A DNA stretch of 64,000 nt from Planctomycetota bacterium (GCA_013112555.1 JABFGK010000002.1:1426001-1490000), one strand, 5' to 3'. Counted from the stretch's first letter, positions 15,715 through 27,310 are shown. The notes: generated by a model from the letters alone, not told the origin. Program-made: numbers and translations.

Positions 15715-17655
15715 ATGAAACGACCGATCAAACGACTTCAGAATCCGAACAGCACTGAGGACCGGACAAGGCCCGCCAACCCGACGCGGCTCCGGTCATC
15801 ACTGACGCTCATTGCTGCCATGACGATGCTCGCTGTCCTTTCGACCGGCGGCCCCGGATGCTCCGGGGGCATGAAGGCCATCGACCGGCAGGCCCAGGCC
15901 ATCATTGCCGAGCATGCAGCACTGCTCAGCAAGGAGACCGGCGAGGCTGCAGCCAACACAACCGCCACCGGGACAGACCGGGACGATGATCAAACAGCCG
16001 TTCGCTATGCCTCGGGCAATGCCCCCGGGCGCGTCTATGAGTCGTCCCCGATGACCATCAACCCGGATGCGGCCGAGATTCAGTTCGAATCACGGTCGGA
16101 CGACGAAACCGAGTGGGGCCAACTGGCGCTCGATTTCGAGGAGTCGGTCCGCATTGATGAGGATGGCATGGCTCGGCTGTCGCTCGAACAGGTCCTCGCC
16201 CTGGCCGTCGCTCGGGCACCCGAATACATCACTGCCAAAGAGGAACTTCTGCTCGCCTCGCTCAGCCTCCTGTCACAGCGGCACCGCTTCGGACCCAGGT
16301 TCTATAACGAGATATCCACCACGTTTAATGGCGATCTGGAAGATGGCGACTTCGATGCAGCCCTGCGCATGAGTGACCAGTTCCGGATCACCCGGCAACT
16401 CGAAACCGGGGGCCAGATCGGCCTGACTGCACTCGTCCAGGCCACCGAGCAACTGCGATCATCCGTCGGGGCAGACGGAACCCAAAGCGCGCAAGTGGTC
16501 CTGTCCGCAGACTTTCCGCTCCTGCGTGGCGCCGGCAACGTTGCCCGGGAATCACTCTTGTCGGCCGAGCGCCAGATGGTCTACGCAACTCGGACCTTCG
16601 AGCGATTTCGTCGCCGATTCCTGTTCGATGTGGCAACCGATTACTATGACCTCGTTCGGGCAGCCGCACAGATCACGCGTGCTGAGGAGGTGCTCCTGAG
16701 CAGACGTGAACTCCAGCGGGAGACGGAGGAGATGTACAAGGCCGGCCGCCGCCCCCAGTTTGAAACCAGCGAAGCCGAGCAGCGCGTCCTGTCCAGCGAG
16801 AACTCACTTGCCTCACAGCGGGATCGCTATCGTTTGCAACTCGAGCAGTTCCGTGTCCGACTCGGCCTGCCGCCGGATACGCCGGTCAGTATTGACCAGA
16901 CCGACGTGTTTGATCTGCCGGTCCCGCAACTCGACCCGCTTGATGGCGCACGGAAAGGGCTGCTGTATCGTCTTGATCTGCAGACGACACGCGATCGGCT
17001 CGACGACACCCGACGGGCCGTCGAACTGGCCGAGAACGACTTGCTGCCTGACCTCGACATCGGCTTGTCAGCCACCCTCCCGACCGACCCGAACAAGCAG
17101 CGGTCCGGGCTGGACTTCGATTTCGATCAGACCGACTTTTCCGGCTCAATCTCGCTCGATATGCCGTTGGACCGGAAGATCGAACGGATCGGACTCCGTC
17201 AGGCACAGATTTCGTATGAACGATCGCTACGGAATCTGAGGCAGGAAGAGGACAACGTGGCGCTGTCGATTCGGTCGGTGGTGCGTGACATCCAACTGGC
17301 AGAGTTGAGCGTCAAGCTCCAGGCCAAGTCCATCGAGATTACGGAGCGGCGAATCGAAGGGCTCGTGATCCGCAAGGAGCGGGGATCGATTTCGACCCGT
17401 CAATTCATCGATGCCCAGGATGAGTTGAACACCGCTCAACAGCAGTTGGAGGACGGGAGACGCAACCTCAGAGTGGCGATCTTGCGATATCTCCTCGAGA
17501 CCGGTCAGTTCCGAGTCGAGGCATCCGGCCGATTCATGCTGCCCCAGGGCCTGAGCCCGATCAAGCACGAGACGCCCGGCAGCACGCCGTCTGACGCGGG
17601 GGCGGCTGCTGATGACGAAGGCACCGATCAGGAGGAGCCTCTCCCAGGACCCTGA
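15715..17655 (+). CDS. TolC-family outer-membrane efflux channel
   Basis: A 646-residue outer-membrane factor. The N-terminus is long and basic, then hydrophobic, with a lipobox-like GGPGC near residue 49, so the mature protein may be lipid-anchored. About 90 linker residues precede the TolC fold. The two repeats of long helices and short strands are visible around LSLEQVLALAVARAPEYITA and again at GARKGLLYRLDLQTTRDRLD. A Pro/Asp/Glu-rich tail ends the protein. It is longer than usual (about 450-500) because of the N-terminal linker. It lies 195 bases before an adaptor gene on the same strand and probably works with it as an export channel. No pump gene accompanies them. Confidence 0.9.
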   Translation: MKRPIKRLQNPNSTEDRTRPANPTRLRSSLTLIAAMTMLAVLSTGGPGCSGGMKAIDRQAQAIIAEHAALLSKETGEAAANTTATGTDRDDDQTAVRYASGNAPGRVYESSPMTINPDAAEIQFESRSDDETEWGQLALDFEESVRIDEDGMARLSLEQVLALAVARAPEYITAKEELLLASLSLLSQRHRFGPRFYNEISTTFNGDLEDGDFDAALRMSDQFRITRQLETGGQIGLTALVQATEQLRSSVGADGTQSAQVVLSADFPLLRGAGNVARESLLSAERQMVYATRTFERFRRRFLFDVATDYYDLVRAAAQITRAEEVLLSRRELQRETEEMYKAGRRPQFETSEAEQRVLSSENSLASQRDRYRLQLEQFRVRLGLPPDTPVSIDQTDVFDLPVPQLDPLDGARKGLLYRLDLQTTRDRLDDTRRAVELAENDLLPDLDIGLSATLPTDPNKQRSGLDFDFDQTDFSGSISLDMPLDRKIERIGLRQAQISYERSLRNLRQEEDNVALSIRSVVRDIQLAELSVKLQAKSIEITERRIEGLVIRKERGSISTRQFIDAQDELNTAQQQLEDGRRNLRVAILRYLLETGQFRVEASGRFMLPQGLSPIKHETPGSTPSDAGAAADDEGTDQEEPLPGP

Positions 17656-17850
17656 TATGGGGTCGCAGAAGGCAGGATGCGACCGGTTTCCACTGCAACT
17701 CTGAGACACGTTGGCGATATGGGGCTTGGTGGGTAACACTCACAATCGGGGCTGCGGTGGAGTGCAAGTGAACGTCGAGCACGCGACTCACGTAACGGAA
17801 TATCAGAAGGTAGAGCAGATCAGGATGCGCCGCTCCGGCGCCGAATAAGG

Positions 17851-19788
17851 ATGGCACCGATCATGGATGGCCGGCAGAATATCGGGATGAAGCAGAATCG
17901 TTCATATGGGTGGATCGTGCGCGTGGCCGTCATCATTGTCGCACTCGGCGGTGTGGCGGCCGTGGCAGCCATCGGCCTGAGCCGCGGCATCAACGGGGAT
18001 GGCGGTGGGGGGGCCGGCAAGACCGTGGACCAGTATCAGGTCCAGATCACCTCCTTTGACCTGATCATCCCGGCCAGCGGCGAACTCGAGTCAAAAGAGA
18101 AGATTGAGATCCGCAACAAGGTCGAGGGCCGGACCACCATCAAATGGGTCATTGATGAGGGAACAACGGTTAAAGAGGGTGACCTACTGGTGGAACTCGT
18201 TTCCGAGGATCTGGAGAACCGGATTCGTGATGAGGAGATGAGGGTCCGCGAACGCCAGAGTCGCTATACCGCAGCCGTAACTGCCCTCGATCTGCAAAAG
18301 AGCCAGAATGAATCGGCCCTGCAGAAGGCGGATACGCAGCGGACACTTGCACAGCTCGAATTGGATAAGTGGTTGTCCGGTGATGATGTGACGAAAGAGA
18401 AGGAACTCGATCTGGCCATCGAGAAGGCCGAACGAAACCAGAGACGCTATGAGGAAGACTATCAGGAGTCCATTCGACTGGAAGAACAGGGCTTCATCAG
18501 CACGAGCCAGTTGACCGACGACTACATTCGCATGATTGAAGCGAATGCCGAACTCGACAAGGCCAATCGTGCCAAAGACATCTATCACACCTACACGCGC
18601 ATCAAAGAGGAGACCTCACGCAAGACAGACTTGCAACAGGCAACCGATGAGCTGGCTCGGGTCATCAAGCAGAATGAGGCACAACTGATTGCCAAGCAGG
18701 ATGCGGTGAGCTCGGAACAGGATCAGCTGACACAGATGCAGGAGCGACTCAAGGGCTGGGTCGAACAACTGGATGCATGCACGGTCTACGCACCGAGTGA
18801 CGGCCTGGTCGTCTATGGCACAACGGGCAATAGCCACCGCCCATGGCGCATGGAAGATCCGCTTATGATCGGCCGCGAGGTGTACTCGAACCAGCTGCTG
18901 ATCACGCTGCCTGACATCGTTCGAATGAAGGCAGCCGTCAAGGTCCATGAATCGCAGGCCAATCAGGTCAAGCCTGGCATGCCGGCCCGCGTCAAAGTCG
19001 ATGCCATGCCGGACCTGTCGCTGATGGGACACGTCACGAGTGTCGGCGTGATGGCCCAGCAGAGTTTCGGCTCCCAGGTCCGTGAGTACAGCGTCGATAT
19101 CGAGATCGATCCGGACAATACCTGGGATCTCAAGCCGTCGATGCGCTGCAAGGCAGACATCCTGCTGGGGCATGTTGATGATGTGAAGGCCATCCCGCTG
19201 ACCGGCGTCTTTGCCGACCGTGGGCGCCACTATGTCTGGAAACGAGTCTCACGAGGCCGATTCGAGCGGGTCAACGTCCAGACCGGGCGGGCCAGTGAGA
19301 CCATGATCGAGATTCAGGATGGCCTGGAGAACAAGGACGTCGTTCTTTTGCGCGAACCCCTGCCGGGCGAGGTCGTCGGCAGTGATGGGGATCAGGCCGA
19401 CGCTGACGGCGGGCCGGACATGGGAGAAGGCGGGCAACCCCAGTGGCCCCAGGGCGGCGGGCAAGGGGGAGGCGAGTTGCAGAAGACGCAGCAGCCGGCC
19501 CAGACTCCTCCCGGAGGTGGTCAGGGTGGGGGTGGGATGCCCGGGATGCGCCGACGAGGCGGTGGCGGTCAGGGTCAGCAAGGCGGATCGGGTGGCCCCA
19601 GTGTGGGCAGCGGGGGCGGTGGCACCATGCCCGGTCAGCACTCCGGCGGTGGGACTAAGCCTGACGGGGCTGAGGGTGGCAAGACTCCCGAGAGCGATGG
19701 CTCTTCTGAATCCACGACGCCTCCTGCGGGCGAACAAGAACCAGAGCAATCCTCGCCACCAGCCAAGAAGACGAATGACGAGGGGTAG
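17851..19788 (+). CDS. HlyD/MFP-type efflux adaptor with Gly/Gln-rich tail
   Basis: A periplasmic adaptor of 645 residues linking an inner-membrane transporter to a TolC channel. An N-terminal membrane anchor is at about residues 23-47. A lipoyl-like half (GELESKEKIEIRNKVEGR) follows, then a long alpha-hairpin coiled coil of about 200 residues (from DEEMRVRERQ to MQERLKG), then the second lipoyl half with CTVYAPSDGLVVYG and beta-barrel domains (VKPGMPARVKVDAMP). The last 130 residues are Gly, Gln and Pro-rich with many GGG and GGQGGG runs, which is unusual for this family. Starts at 17851, 17863 or 17887 are possible. No ABC or RND permease follows; the next gene is icd. Confidence 0.9.
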   Translation: MAPIMDGRQNIGMKQNRSYGWIVRVAVIIVALGGVAAVAAIGLSRGINGDGGGGAGKTVDQYQVQITSFDLIIPASGELESKEKIEIRNKVEGRTTIKWVIDEGTTVKEGDLLVELVSEDLENRIRDEEMRVRERQSRYTAAVTALDLQKSQNESALQKADTQRTLAQLELDKWLSGDDVTKEKELDLAIEKAERNQRRYEEDYQESIRLEEQGFISTSQLTDDYIRMIEANAELDKANRAKDIYHTYTRIKEETSRKTDLQQATDELARVIKQNEAQLIAKQDAVSSEQDQLTQMQERLKGWVEQLDACTVYAPSDGLVVYGTTGNSHRPWRMEDPLMIGREVYSNQLLITLPDIVRMKAAVKVHESQANQVKPGMPARVKVDAMPDLSLMGHVTSVGVMAQQSFGSQVREYSVDIEIDPDNTWDLKPSMRCKADILLGHVDDVKAIPLTGVFADRGRHYVWKRVSRGRFERVNVQTGRASETMIEIQDGLENKDVVLLREPLPGEVVGSDGDQADADGGPDMGEGGQPQWPQGGGQGGGELQKTQQPAQTPPGGGQGGGGMPGMRRRGGGGQGQQGGSGGPSVGSGGGGTMPGQHSGGGTKPDGAEGGKTPESDGSSESTTPPAGEQEPEQSSPPAKKTNDEG

Positions 19789-20069
19789 GCACGCACCCCC
19801 CATCCCGTGTCCCGGCCACAATCGCACTTTTGGTCCGCACAGACGCCACCCCCGCGATTCATCGAAGGGATGAAAACGCGGCCTTTCCCCGTGGTTGACA
19901 CACGTTTGCCCCTGCCTATTGTCGCCCCGCGGGTGCCTCGAAGGCTCATTGTGCATTGGTAAATGCCTGTGAGAATCACCTTTTCGAGTGCAGCTGCCAG
20001 CCGTGTTACAACCCATTTTGACATTGAATTGACACCAGAAATTCAAGCAAGGCCACGGAGGTATTTCAG

Positions 20070-21356
<1,287 letters not shown>

Positions 21357-21427
21357 GTGGGCGATTCTCAGTGGAAGTGGTTGTTCCGAACAATGGCTTT
21401 CGGCTCATTTGAATCACTGAAACAAAG

Positions 21428-21467
21428 CACGCCTCGGAGTACCAAAGTACTACCGAGGCGTGTTTCT
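21428..21467. terminator. Bidirectional intrinsic terminator between convergent icd and the 1101-residue gene
   Basis: Arms CACGCCTCGG and CCGAGGCGTG are extended by AGTAC/GTACT around a CAAA loop, with one bulged A. The plus strand continues TTTCTT; the minus strand reads into a T-rich stretch (GCTTTGTTT). It can end both converging transcripts. Confidence 0.88.
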
Positions 21468-21498
21468 TATATAGTGGGATTGCATGTAGTGATGCGCC

Positions 21499-24400
21499 TC
21501 AGGCGTCGGGCAGAGGTTGGTTGAATACGTTGATTTCAGCCTTCAGACGCTCCTCCGGATTCAGATACCAGGACATTTGAAACGAGATCGTCCCTGACTG
21601 ATCTTCGGGTACGAGGAGGACACCTTCCTTCTCACCGTAGAGATCGACGTAACTATTCGGATTGCCGCTTCCATCCCAGTGCTCGCATCGCCAGCGAAGC
21701 AGCACGGAACGGTCAGGCTGCAGTTCGGCAGTCATGAACAGCTTGACCTTGACGTCTTCAAGTACACAAATGATCGGTTCATTGTCGGCCGTGATGGAGG
21801 CGGAGAGCCTGATATCAGGATCAAGCGTTGTCGAGGCCGTGATGGGAAACTTCATGTAGTCGACGGCTTCGAATGTGCCGCTTTCCCACACTTCCATTGT
21901 CCCGGCCATCGTCACGAGCCTGTAGTTGGCGTCGGGCTTGCGCAGATTCAGTTCAATCCTGGTGACCTCGTTTCCGACAACAAGGACGCGCGCCTCTGAT
22001 GATCGTTGAAACTTCGCCAGTGTGGTTTGAGCCTTGATCACATACGGGTTAGCTGCCTCGGGTATGGTGAAGCGAACAACCCCCTCGTCGTCGGACCATG
22101 CTTGCTGCCCGAGCAGCCGCACAAGTGCGCCGCGATACCGGAACCCATCGAGCATCACCGTCGCCTCAACCGTCCCGGTCCGTCCGGTGACCGGCATCCA
22201 GCGGGTGGGATTCGTTTCCCGCTTCTTATACTCAGGCAGATACACGAGTGGTTCGAAGTAGCCATACAAACCAACGTGTTGCCCCGATTCCATATGCGGC
22301 GCATCCCAGTAGCGGAGGATGTCGTCAGGACTGACAGCATGGCCGACCGTAGCCTGTTTCCACAGCGCCGGCCCTTCCGGCTCACAGGAATCTACGGCGA
22401 AGCAGTTCACGAACTGATCCGCAATCTCCTTCCCCATGTCGTTGAAGATGTCAGCGAACTTTGCAAAGCCTGTGTTCTTAAGAAACACCTGATCGTTGAT
22501 ATAGGCCCAGAGCGTGTTGCTTGCTGCCAGCCGTTCATCCTCCTGATACAGATAGAGACCGTCTAATGTGCGGGCATCAACCTCTGCCCCGGTCACGCTG
22601 CCGGTTGCCGATCCTGCCAGCCAGATGTCCGACGGCTCCAGGTCGTTCGTTTGTGTGTATGCACCCGGGCCCTCGAGTCTGACGCCGGCCATTCGCGCGG
22701 CCTGCCAGATTAATGAGGAGCAGACGGTCGGGAGCGGGCCGCAGGTATAGGCCCAGCCGGATTCCTCAGGAGCCAGCTTTCCCGGATCATCAATGATGCC
22801 GGCTTCAGAGTAGGAGTAGAAACGGTAATGCCCGCGAATCTGGTCGGCCATGTCTGCCACATCGTTCATGCGCTTGATCGTCGTTGCATCCATCATGTCA
22901 GGTGCCGGCTTCACAACCATGGCGGGTGCAAACAGTGGCGTCCCATTCTCGGCAGGCAGGTTGCCCGGATACGGGAGCATCCCTTCGATCTCGAACATCC
23001 CTCCTTGCTCCGGATCCTTCATGAGTTCCCCGTTGACGACCAGTTGCGCGGTCTGAGAGACGGTTCCGGGCCAGCCATACTGAACGACGTCCGGCCGAAA
23101 CCCGGCTTGTGGAATCTGCTCATCAGCGATGGTCCCATATGGAACGAGCGTGATGGCGAGCTGAAACGGCTCGTAGTAATACGCTTCATTCGTCATGCGC
23201 GTCTGGGACGCAGTGGAATGCCGGACGACAAAGAAATCCTCAGTCATGAGTACGGAATGCGAGTAGATTTGGACTGGGGACAACTGTTTGAACATTTCAG
23301 CCACGGGGCCGGTCGACGCTGGTGAAAGAACGGTGTTGCCCCGAAAGGCGTTCAGGAATCGGCCGGGCACCTCAACGAGCCACTCAGGTTCGCCGGGAAC
23401 CACTTGCGGCGCCAGGGTTCCAACCGGCGGCGAGAACGGGTCAGCCGGGTCCCCTGCGGTCACGGGAATCTCCCACGGGGCCAGTACTCTGGAGGCTGAC
23501 TGCTGCAAGCAATCGATGTATTCACTCTCATAGGAAACCCAGTTTGGCCGGACAACCTCACGCAACGCTTCAGTATTTCGAGCCGAGGCTCCGGCGGCGA
23601 GTTCACGCGATTCCGTTTCCCCGCGCGGTGCCGGTACTGACATGAGTCGCAGCGAATCCGGGTATGCATATCGACCGCGCCGCACCTCGTCGAGTATTTC
23701 AGTCTGTGATACTCGAACCGGGCCGGGAACGCCTGCGGTGCGACGCTCCATGAACTGTGCTGCCTGAGCAGAAAGTGGCTCATGGATCGTGGTCGGTGAT
23801 GCGAACTCGCAATACCCGCTCGCATAGGCTTTCAATCCCGAGTTCTCGGCGTGCCCGATCAGATGAACGGCATAGCCGAAGGCACCTGCTGGAATGTCCT
23901 GAATAGGAATCTCATATTCCACTTGCACGACAGTCTCTTGCGCGCTGCCTTGATTGTCGTGCCCCTCGACGATGATTGGGGTGGCCAGGTCGGTCGTGGG
24001 CATCAGCAGACCTGCAGATTCTCCCGATCGATCAAGGAACTGTATGCGACGCTTGTCAAACCGCAAGGTCTTCGGCCCGCGGTGGTGGATGTCGAAATGC
24101 AGACGCCAACCGGGGCGTGCTCCCTCGATGTATGAGGCTTCCGGGTGCTGCTCCACGTATGGTTGCACGAAGCCAAGCCGGCGCGCAACCGGATCAAGGT
24201 TGGCAATCGCCAGCGTTCGGCGAGCAACCTGCCTCGATCCGCCCTGTAACTGATACATCGCAGTCACATTGAATACCGAAAACGGGCTGTCCATGTCCAG
24301 CGCCATTCGATAGTCATGGTCTGTCAGCGGCCCATCATCCATCAGTTGACTGCCGTCGCCGAATAACCAGTCCACGCGTGACGCTTTGATCGGCGCATGT

Positions 24401-24804
24401 GACTCATCCACCAGATCGAACTGAATCAGGTACGGAGCATGTGGGTCCTGTCGGATCACAAGCTGCGGGAGTGGCGGGGCATCGACAACGTCCACTACGA
24501 GAGTTCGCGATTCGACTTGCTCATCCTGAGTCACCACCACTGTGACCACACGTTGACCCGGGACTCCATTGAATTGCATGTAACGGCGCTCACATGGGAT
24601 CCCGCTGATCAGGATCCGGGCCCCCTTACCGGCAGCAGTCAATTCGACAGTGACCTCCACCGTTCCCCCTCGTGAGATCGTCGCTGGTGTGACGGTCGCG
24701 TTCTGGATGAGCTGCGCTGCTTGAGTCTGCTGCGCGCAACATGATAGAAGTAAATAGATAAATAGGGTGATATACAGACAATGGCGTGAGGGCGCAACTC
24801 GCAT
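21499..24804 (-). CDS. Giant secreted protein with Ig/PKD-like domains, function unknown
   Basis: A 1101-residue exported protein I cannot assign. The N-terminus is a signal peptide (YITLFIYLLLSCCAQQTQAA). Beta-sandwich-like regions with VTPATISRGGTVEVTVELTA and a PKD-like RVDWLFGDGS motif occupy the first 350 residues. The middle, about residues 560-760, contains a segment with GHYRFYSYSEAG followed by a TVCSSLIWQAARMAGV block. This recalls the Cys-centred motif of permuted NlpC/P60 (YiiX-like) hydrolases, though the expected His motif (near FAPAMVVK) is not seen. Carboxypeptidase-regulatory-like beta domains (DGFRYRGALVRLLGQQAWSD) occur near residue 900. The gene is alone, convergent with icd. 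An envelope or surface role is inference from the signal peptide. Confidence 0.7.
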   Translation of the reverse strand: MRVAPSRHCLYITLFIYLLLSCCAQQTQAAQLIQNATVTPATISRGGTVEVTVELTAAGKGARILISGIPCERRYMQFNGVPGQRVVTVVVTQDEQVESRTLVVDVVDAPPLPQLVIRQDPHAPYLIQFDLVDESHAPIKASRVDWLFGDGSQLMDDGPLTDHDYRMALDMDSPFSVFNVTAMYQLQGGSRQVARRTLAIANLDPVARRLGFVQPYVEQHPEASYIEGARPGWRLHFDIHHRGPKTLRFDKRRIQFLDRSGESAGLLMPTTDLATPIIVEGHDNQGSAQETVVQVEYEIPIQDIPAGAFGYAVHLIGHAENSGLKAYASGYCEFASPTTIHEPLSAQAAQFMERRTAGVPGPVRVSQTEILDEVRRGRYAYPDSLRLMSVPAPRGETESRELAAGASARNTEALREVVRPNWVSYESEYIDCLQQSASRVLAPWEIPVTAGDPADPFSPPVGTLAPQVVPGEPEWLVEVPGRFLNAFRGNTVLSPASTGPVAEMFKQLSPVQIYSHSVLMTEDFFVVRHSTASQTRMTNEAYYYEPFQLAITLVPYGTIADEQIPQAGFRPDVVQYGWPGTVSQTAQLVVNGELMKDPEQGGMFEIEGMLPYPGNLPAENGTPLFAPAMVVKPAPDMMDATTIKRMNDVADMADQIRGHYRFYSYSEAGIIDDPGKLAPEESGWAYTCGPLPTVCSSLIWQAARMAGVRLEGPGAYTQTNDLEPSDIWLAGSATGSVTGAEVDARTLDGLYLYQEDERLAASNTLWAYINDQVFLKNTGFAKFADIFNDMGKEIADQFVNCFAVDSCEPEGPALWKQATVGHAVSPDDILRYWDAPHMESGQHVGLYGYFEPLVYLPEYKKRETNPTRWMPVTGRTGTVEATVMLDGFRYRGALVRLLGQQAWSDDEGVVRFTIPEAANPYVIKAQTTLAKFQRSSEARVLVVGNEVTRIELNLRKPDANYRLVTMAGTMEVWESGTFEAVDYMKFPITASTTLDPDIRLSASITADNEPIICVLEDVKVKLFMTAELQPDRSVLLRWRCEHWDGSGNPNSYVDLYGEKEGVLLVPEDQSGTISFQMSWYLNPEERLKAEINVFNQPLPDA

Positions 24805-25096
24805 CAGATTACTCCTCGAAGGGTGTTCGGTAAATGTCGGTTATTAGGGGCCGCTGTGTGTGACCGCCTGTCTGATAGAGCGAAACAGGCTGCACTGCTA
24901 TGAATTGCGAGATTGCATGCGCGAGTCCGCAGATTCGTGGTATGGAGAACACAAAAAGCGTTTGACAGCCTCTAGATGGGTCACCAGTATGGCCGGATGA
25001 GGAATCGGCGCTGACACAAGAATGCATGAGTAACCGGTACTCACGCACACACCAATTCACTGGACATGTCGACGGCAGTACGAGTCGCACGGCCGG

Positions 25097-27076
25097 CTAG
25101 CCGTGAACCATCTCCCGCTTCCACTTCACAAAACCCTCGATCGCCTCATACTCTGCCAACCCCAGTTCGTCATACACCCGTGCCGTGTTCCGGTTCCGAT
25201 CTTCCGCTCGCTGCCAGAACTCGCGCGCATCATACGGCCCGGGAAACAGTGCCTTATCCTTCTGTGACTCATGCTTGAAAATGGCCATCCGCTTGCGAGC
25301 CAATTCGTCCGGGCTCAACGGCACGGCCATCTCAATCACATGCGGCTCCCATTCCTGCCAGGCCCCCCGATACAGCCAGACATCACAGTCCTTCATCCAC
25401 TCATCATTGACACAGCGCGCCAATGCCTGCGTGATGGCTGCCAGGCACACCCGATGCGTCCCGTGCGGGTCGGACAAGTCGCCGGCGGCATACACCTGGT
25501 GTGGCCGGACCTCACGCAACAGATCCACCGTGATCTGCACATCCTCCTCCGACAACGGCCTTTTGCGAACCCGACCCGTTTCATAAAACGGCAAATCAAG
25601 GAAGTGGATGTTTTCAAGATGCACGCCGGAGAACCGTGCTGCCGCCCGTGCCTCAGTACGCCGAATGAGCGTCTTGATCCGTTGCAACTCCGGGCTGTCC
25701 ACTTCGCCCGGCGCTTTCACTTTCACAAACTGTTGGACCGCCTCCCCGATCTGCGCGACCTCATCCTCCCCGAAGATGTCAAACGTATCACAGAACTCGC
25801 GCACGAAATCGGCATGCCGAATCGCCTCATCATCAAACACGGCAATGTTGCCCGAGGTCTGATACGCCACGTGGACCTCGTGCCCATGCTCGCACAATCG
25901 AATCAGTGTCCCACCCATGCTGATGACATCGTCATCCGGGTGTGGGCTGAACACGACGATCCGCTTGGGAAAAACGTCCGGCGAGCCGTCAATCTTCGGC
26001 CGACCTTTCTTGCCGCCCGGCCAGCCGGTGATCGTCTTTTGCCGACTCTTGAATACCTCAATATTAATGTCATACGACGAACCGCGCACCGATAGCAGTT
26101 CCTGCAGACCGTGCTCGTTGTAATCTTCGTCCGTCAGTTTTAAGATTGCTTTGTCAACGGTGGTGGCCAGCCAGATGCCGGCCTTGATCGTCGTCTGCCT
26201 ATCCCATGTCAAGCCAAACTGTTCGATCGGCCCAAGCAGCCAGGGGGTGCTGAACCGCGTCAGGTCCGTCGCTGCAGCCGGGCCGAGCATGATCCGCGCG
26301 TTCGGGTGCTGTTGCAGGTAACTGGCCGACACGGAATGCGTCACGTCCCCTTCAACCGCCTGGCGAATGATGGCAGCCTTATGTTCGCCGAATGCCAGCA
26401 ACGCGACTTGACGTGCATCGAGAATCGTCCCGACCCCCATCGTGATCGCTTTCCGCGGCACGTTCCATTCACCGAAGAAATCACTGGCCGCATCCATCCG
26501 GGTGACCCGGTCCAGCGTGATCAAGCGCGTCCGACTGTCGCGCGGCGAGCCGGGTTCATTAAATCCGATGTGCCCCGTTCGGCCGATGCCGAGAATCTGG
26601 TAATCAATCCCGCCCGCTTCCTGGATCTGCCGTTCGTAGCCGGCACAGAAGTCAGCAACATCTGTCAGCGCGATCGTGCCACTTGGGATGTGAACATTGG
26701 CTGGGTCGATGTCGATGTGATCGAACAGGTATTCATGCATGAACCGGTGGTAACTCTGGAGTTCCTCCGGCTGCATCGGCCAGTATTCATCGAGATTGAA
26801 GGTGACAACATTGGCAAACGACAGCCCCTCTTCCCGGTGGAGCCGGACGAGTTCCTCGTAAATGCTGACGGGCGTGGAGCCGGTCGCCAGTCCCAGGACG
26901 GCCGATTTCCCGGCTGCCTGCCGTGTGCGAATCAGATCAGCAATCTCGCCGGCCACGGCTCGACTGGCTTGGCTGGAGGTCTCGTACACACTGACCGGGA
27001 TCCGCTCGACCGCGGTGGCGAGTGAATGAGTGGGCGTGGGACTGTTGTCAGCATCGCTTGGAGTCGTCGTACTCAT
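25097..27076 (-). CDS. Glucosamine-6-phosphate deaminase fused to a PIG-L/LmbE deacetylase
   Basis: A two-domain cytoplasmic protein of about 659 residues. Residues about 20-290 are NagB: LGLATGSTPVSIYEEL (phosphate loop), FNLDEYW and GIGRTGHIGFNEPGS with the catalytic region; it would convert glucosamine 6-phosphate to fructose 6-phosphate and ammonia. Residues about 385-640 are a PIG-L-type metal-dependent deacetylase with FSPHPDDDVISMGGTL and DLSDPHGTHR as zinc ligands. Fused NagB-LmbE proteins are known in some Bacteroidetes-like lineages. The second domain could deacetylate an amino sugar that feeds the first, which is inference. The ATG at 27076 is chosen from family length; the frame extends to 27190. 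It is divergent from a small membrane protein. Confidence 0.88.
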   Translation of the reverse strand: MSTTTPSDADNSPTPTHSLATAVERIPVSVYETSSQASRAVAGEIADLIRTRQAAGKSAVLGLATGSTPVSIYEELVRLHREEGLSFANVVTFNLDEYWPMQPEELQSYHRFMHEYLFDHIDIDPANVHIPSGTIALTDVADFCAGYERQIQEAGGIDYQILGIGRTGHIGFNEPGSPRDSRTRLITLDRVTRMDAASDFFGEWNVPRKAITMGVGTILDARQVALLAFGEHKAAIIRQAVEGDVTHSVSASYLQQHPNARIMLGPAAATDLTRFSTPWLLGPIEQFGLTWDRQTTIKAGIWLATTVDKAILKLTDEDYNEHGLQELLSVRGSSYDINIEVFKSRQKTITGWPGGKKGRPKIDGSPDVFPKRIVVFSPHPDDDVISMGGTLIRLCEHGHEVHVAYQTSGNIAVFDDEAIRHADFVREFCDTFDIFGEDEVAQIGEAVQQFVKVKAPGEVDSPELQRIKTLIRRTEARAAARFSGVHLENIHFLDLPFYETGRVRKRPLSEEDVQITVDLLREVRPHQVYAAGDLSDPHGTHRVCLAAITQALARCVNDEWMKDCDVWLYRGAWQEWEPHVIEMAVPLSPDELARKRMAIFKHESQKDKALFPGPYDAREFWQRAEDRNRNTARVYDELGLAEYEAIEGFVKWKREMVHG

Positions 27077-27242
27077 GGTGTTGAGCCACATCCTTGCATG
27101 GAGGTGAGCAGGCGGATTCAGGAGTCGTGGCAATTGCCCGGCTTTCTGTGTTTTTGCCCGGGTGTCCCGGCGGTATCGTTGCCGCGTCAATCAGTAAGGC
27201 AAGGACGAACCCTCAGGTCGGCTCCAGCGACCTCAGATCAAG

Positions 27243-27310
27243 CCACGGATACCGATCCGTGGGGTCAGGAGCTGTGTATTCCTCAACCCCACGGATTCCA
27301 ATCCGTGGGG
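27243..27310. repeat. Two copies of a CCACGGAT...ATCCGTGG dyad
   Basis: CCACGGATACCGATCCGTGG lies at 27243-27262. A perfect-armed copy with CCCCACGGATT and AATCCGTGGGG arms around CC lies at 27287-27310. Each is followed by GGTCAGGA. They sit in the 376-base divergent spacer 27077-27452, where no gene is seen. Confidence 0.75.
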
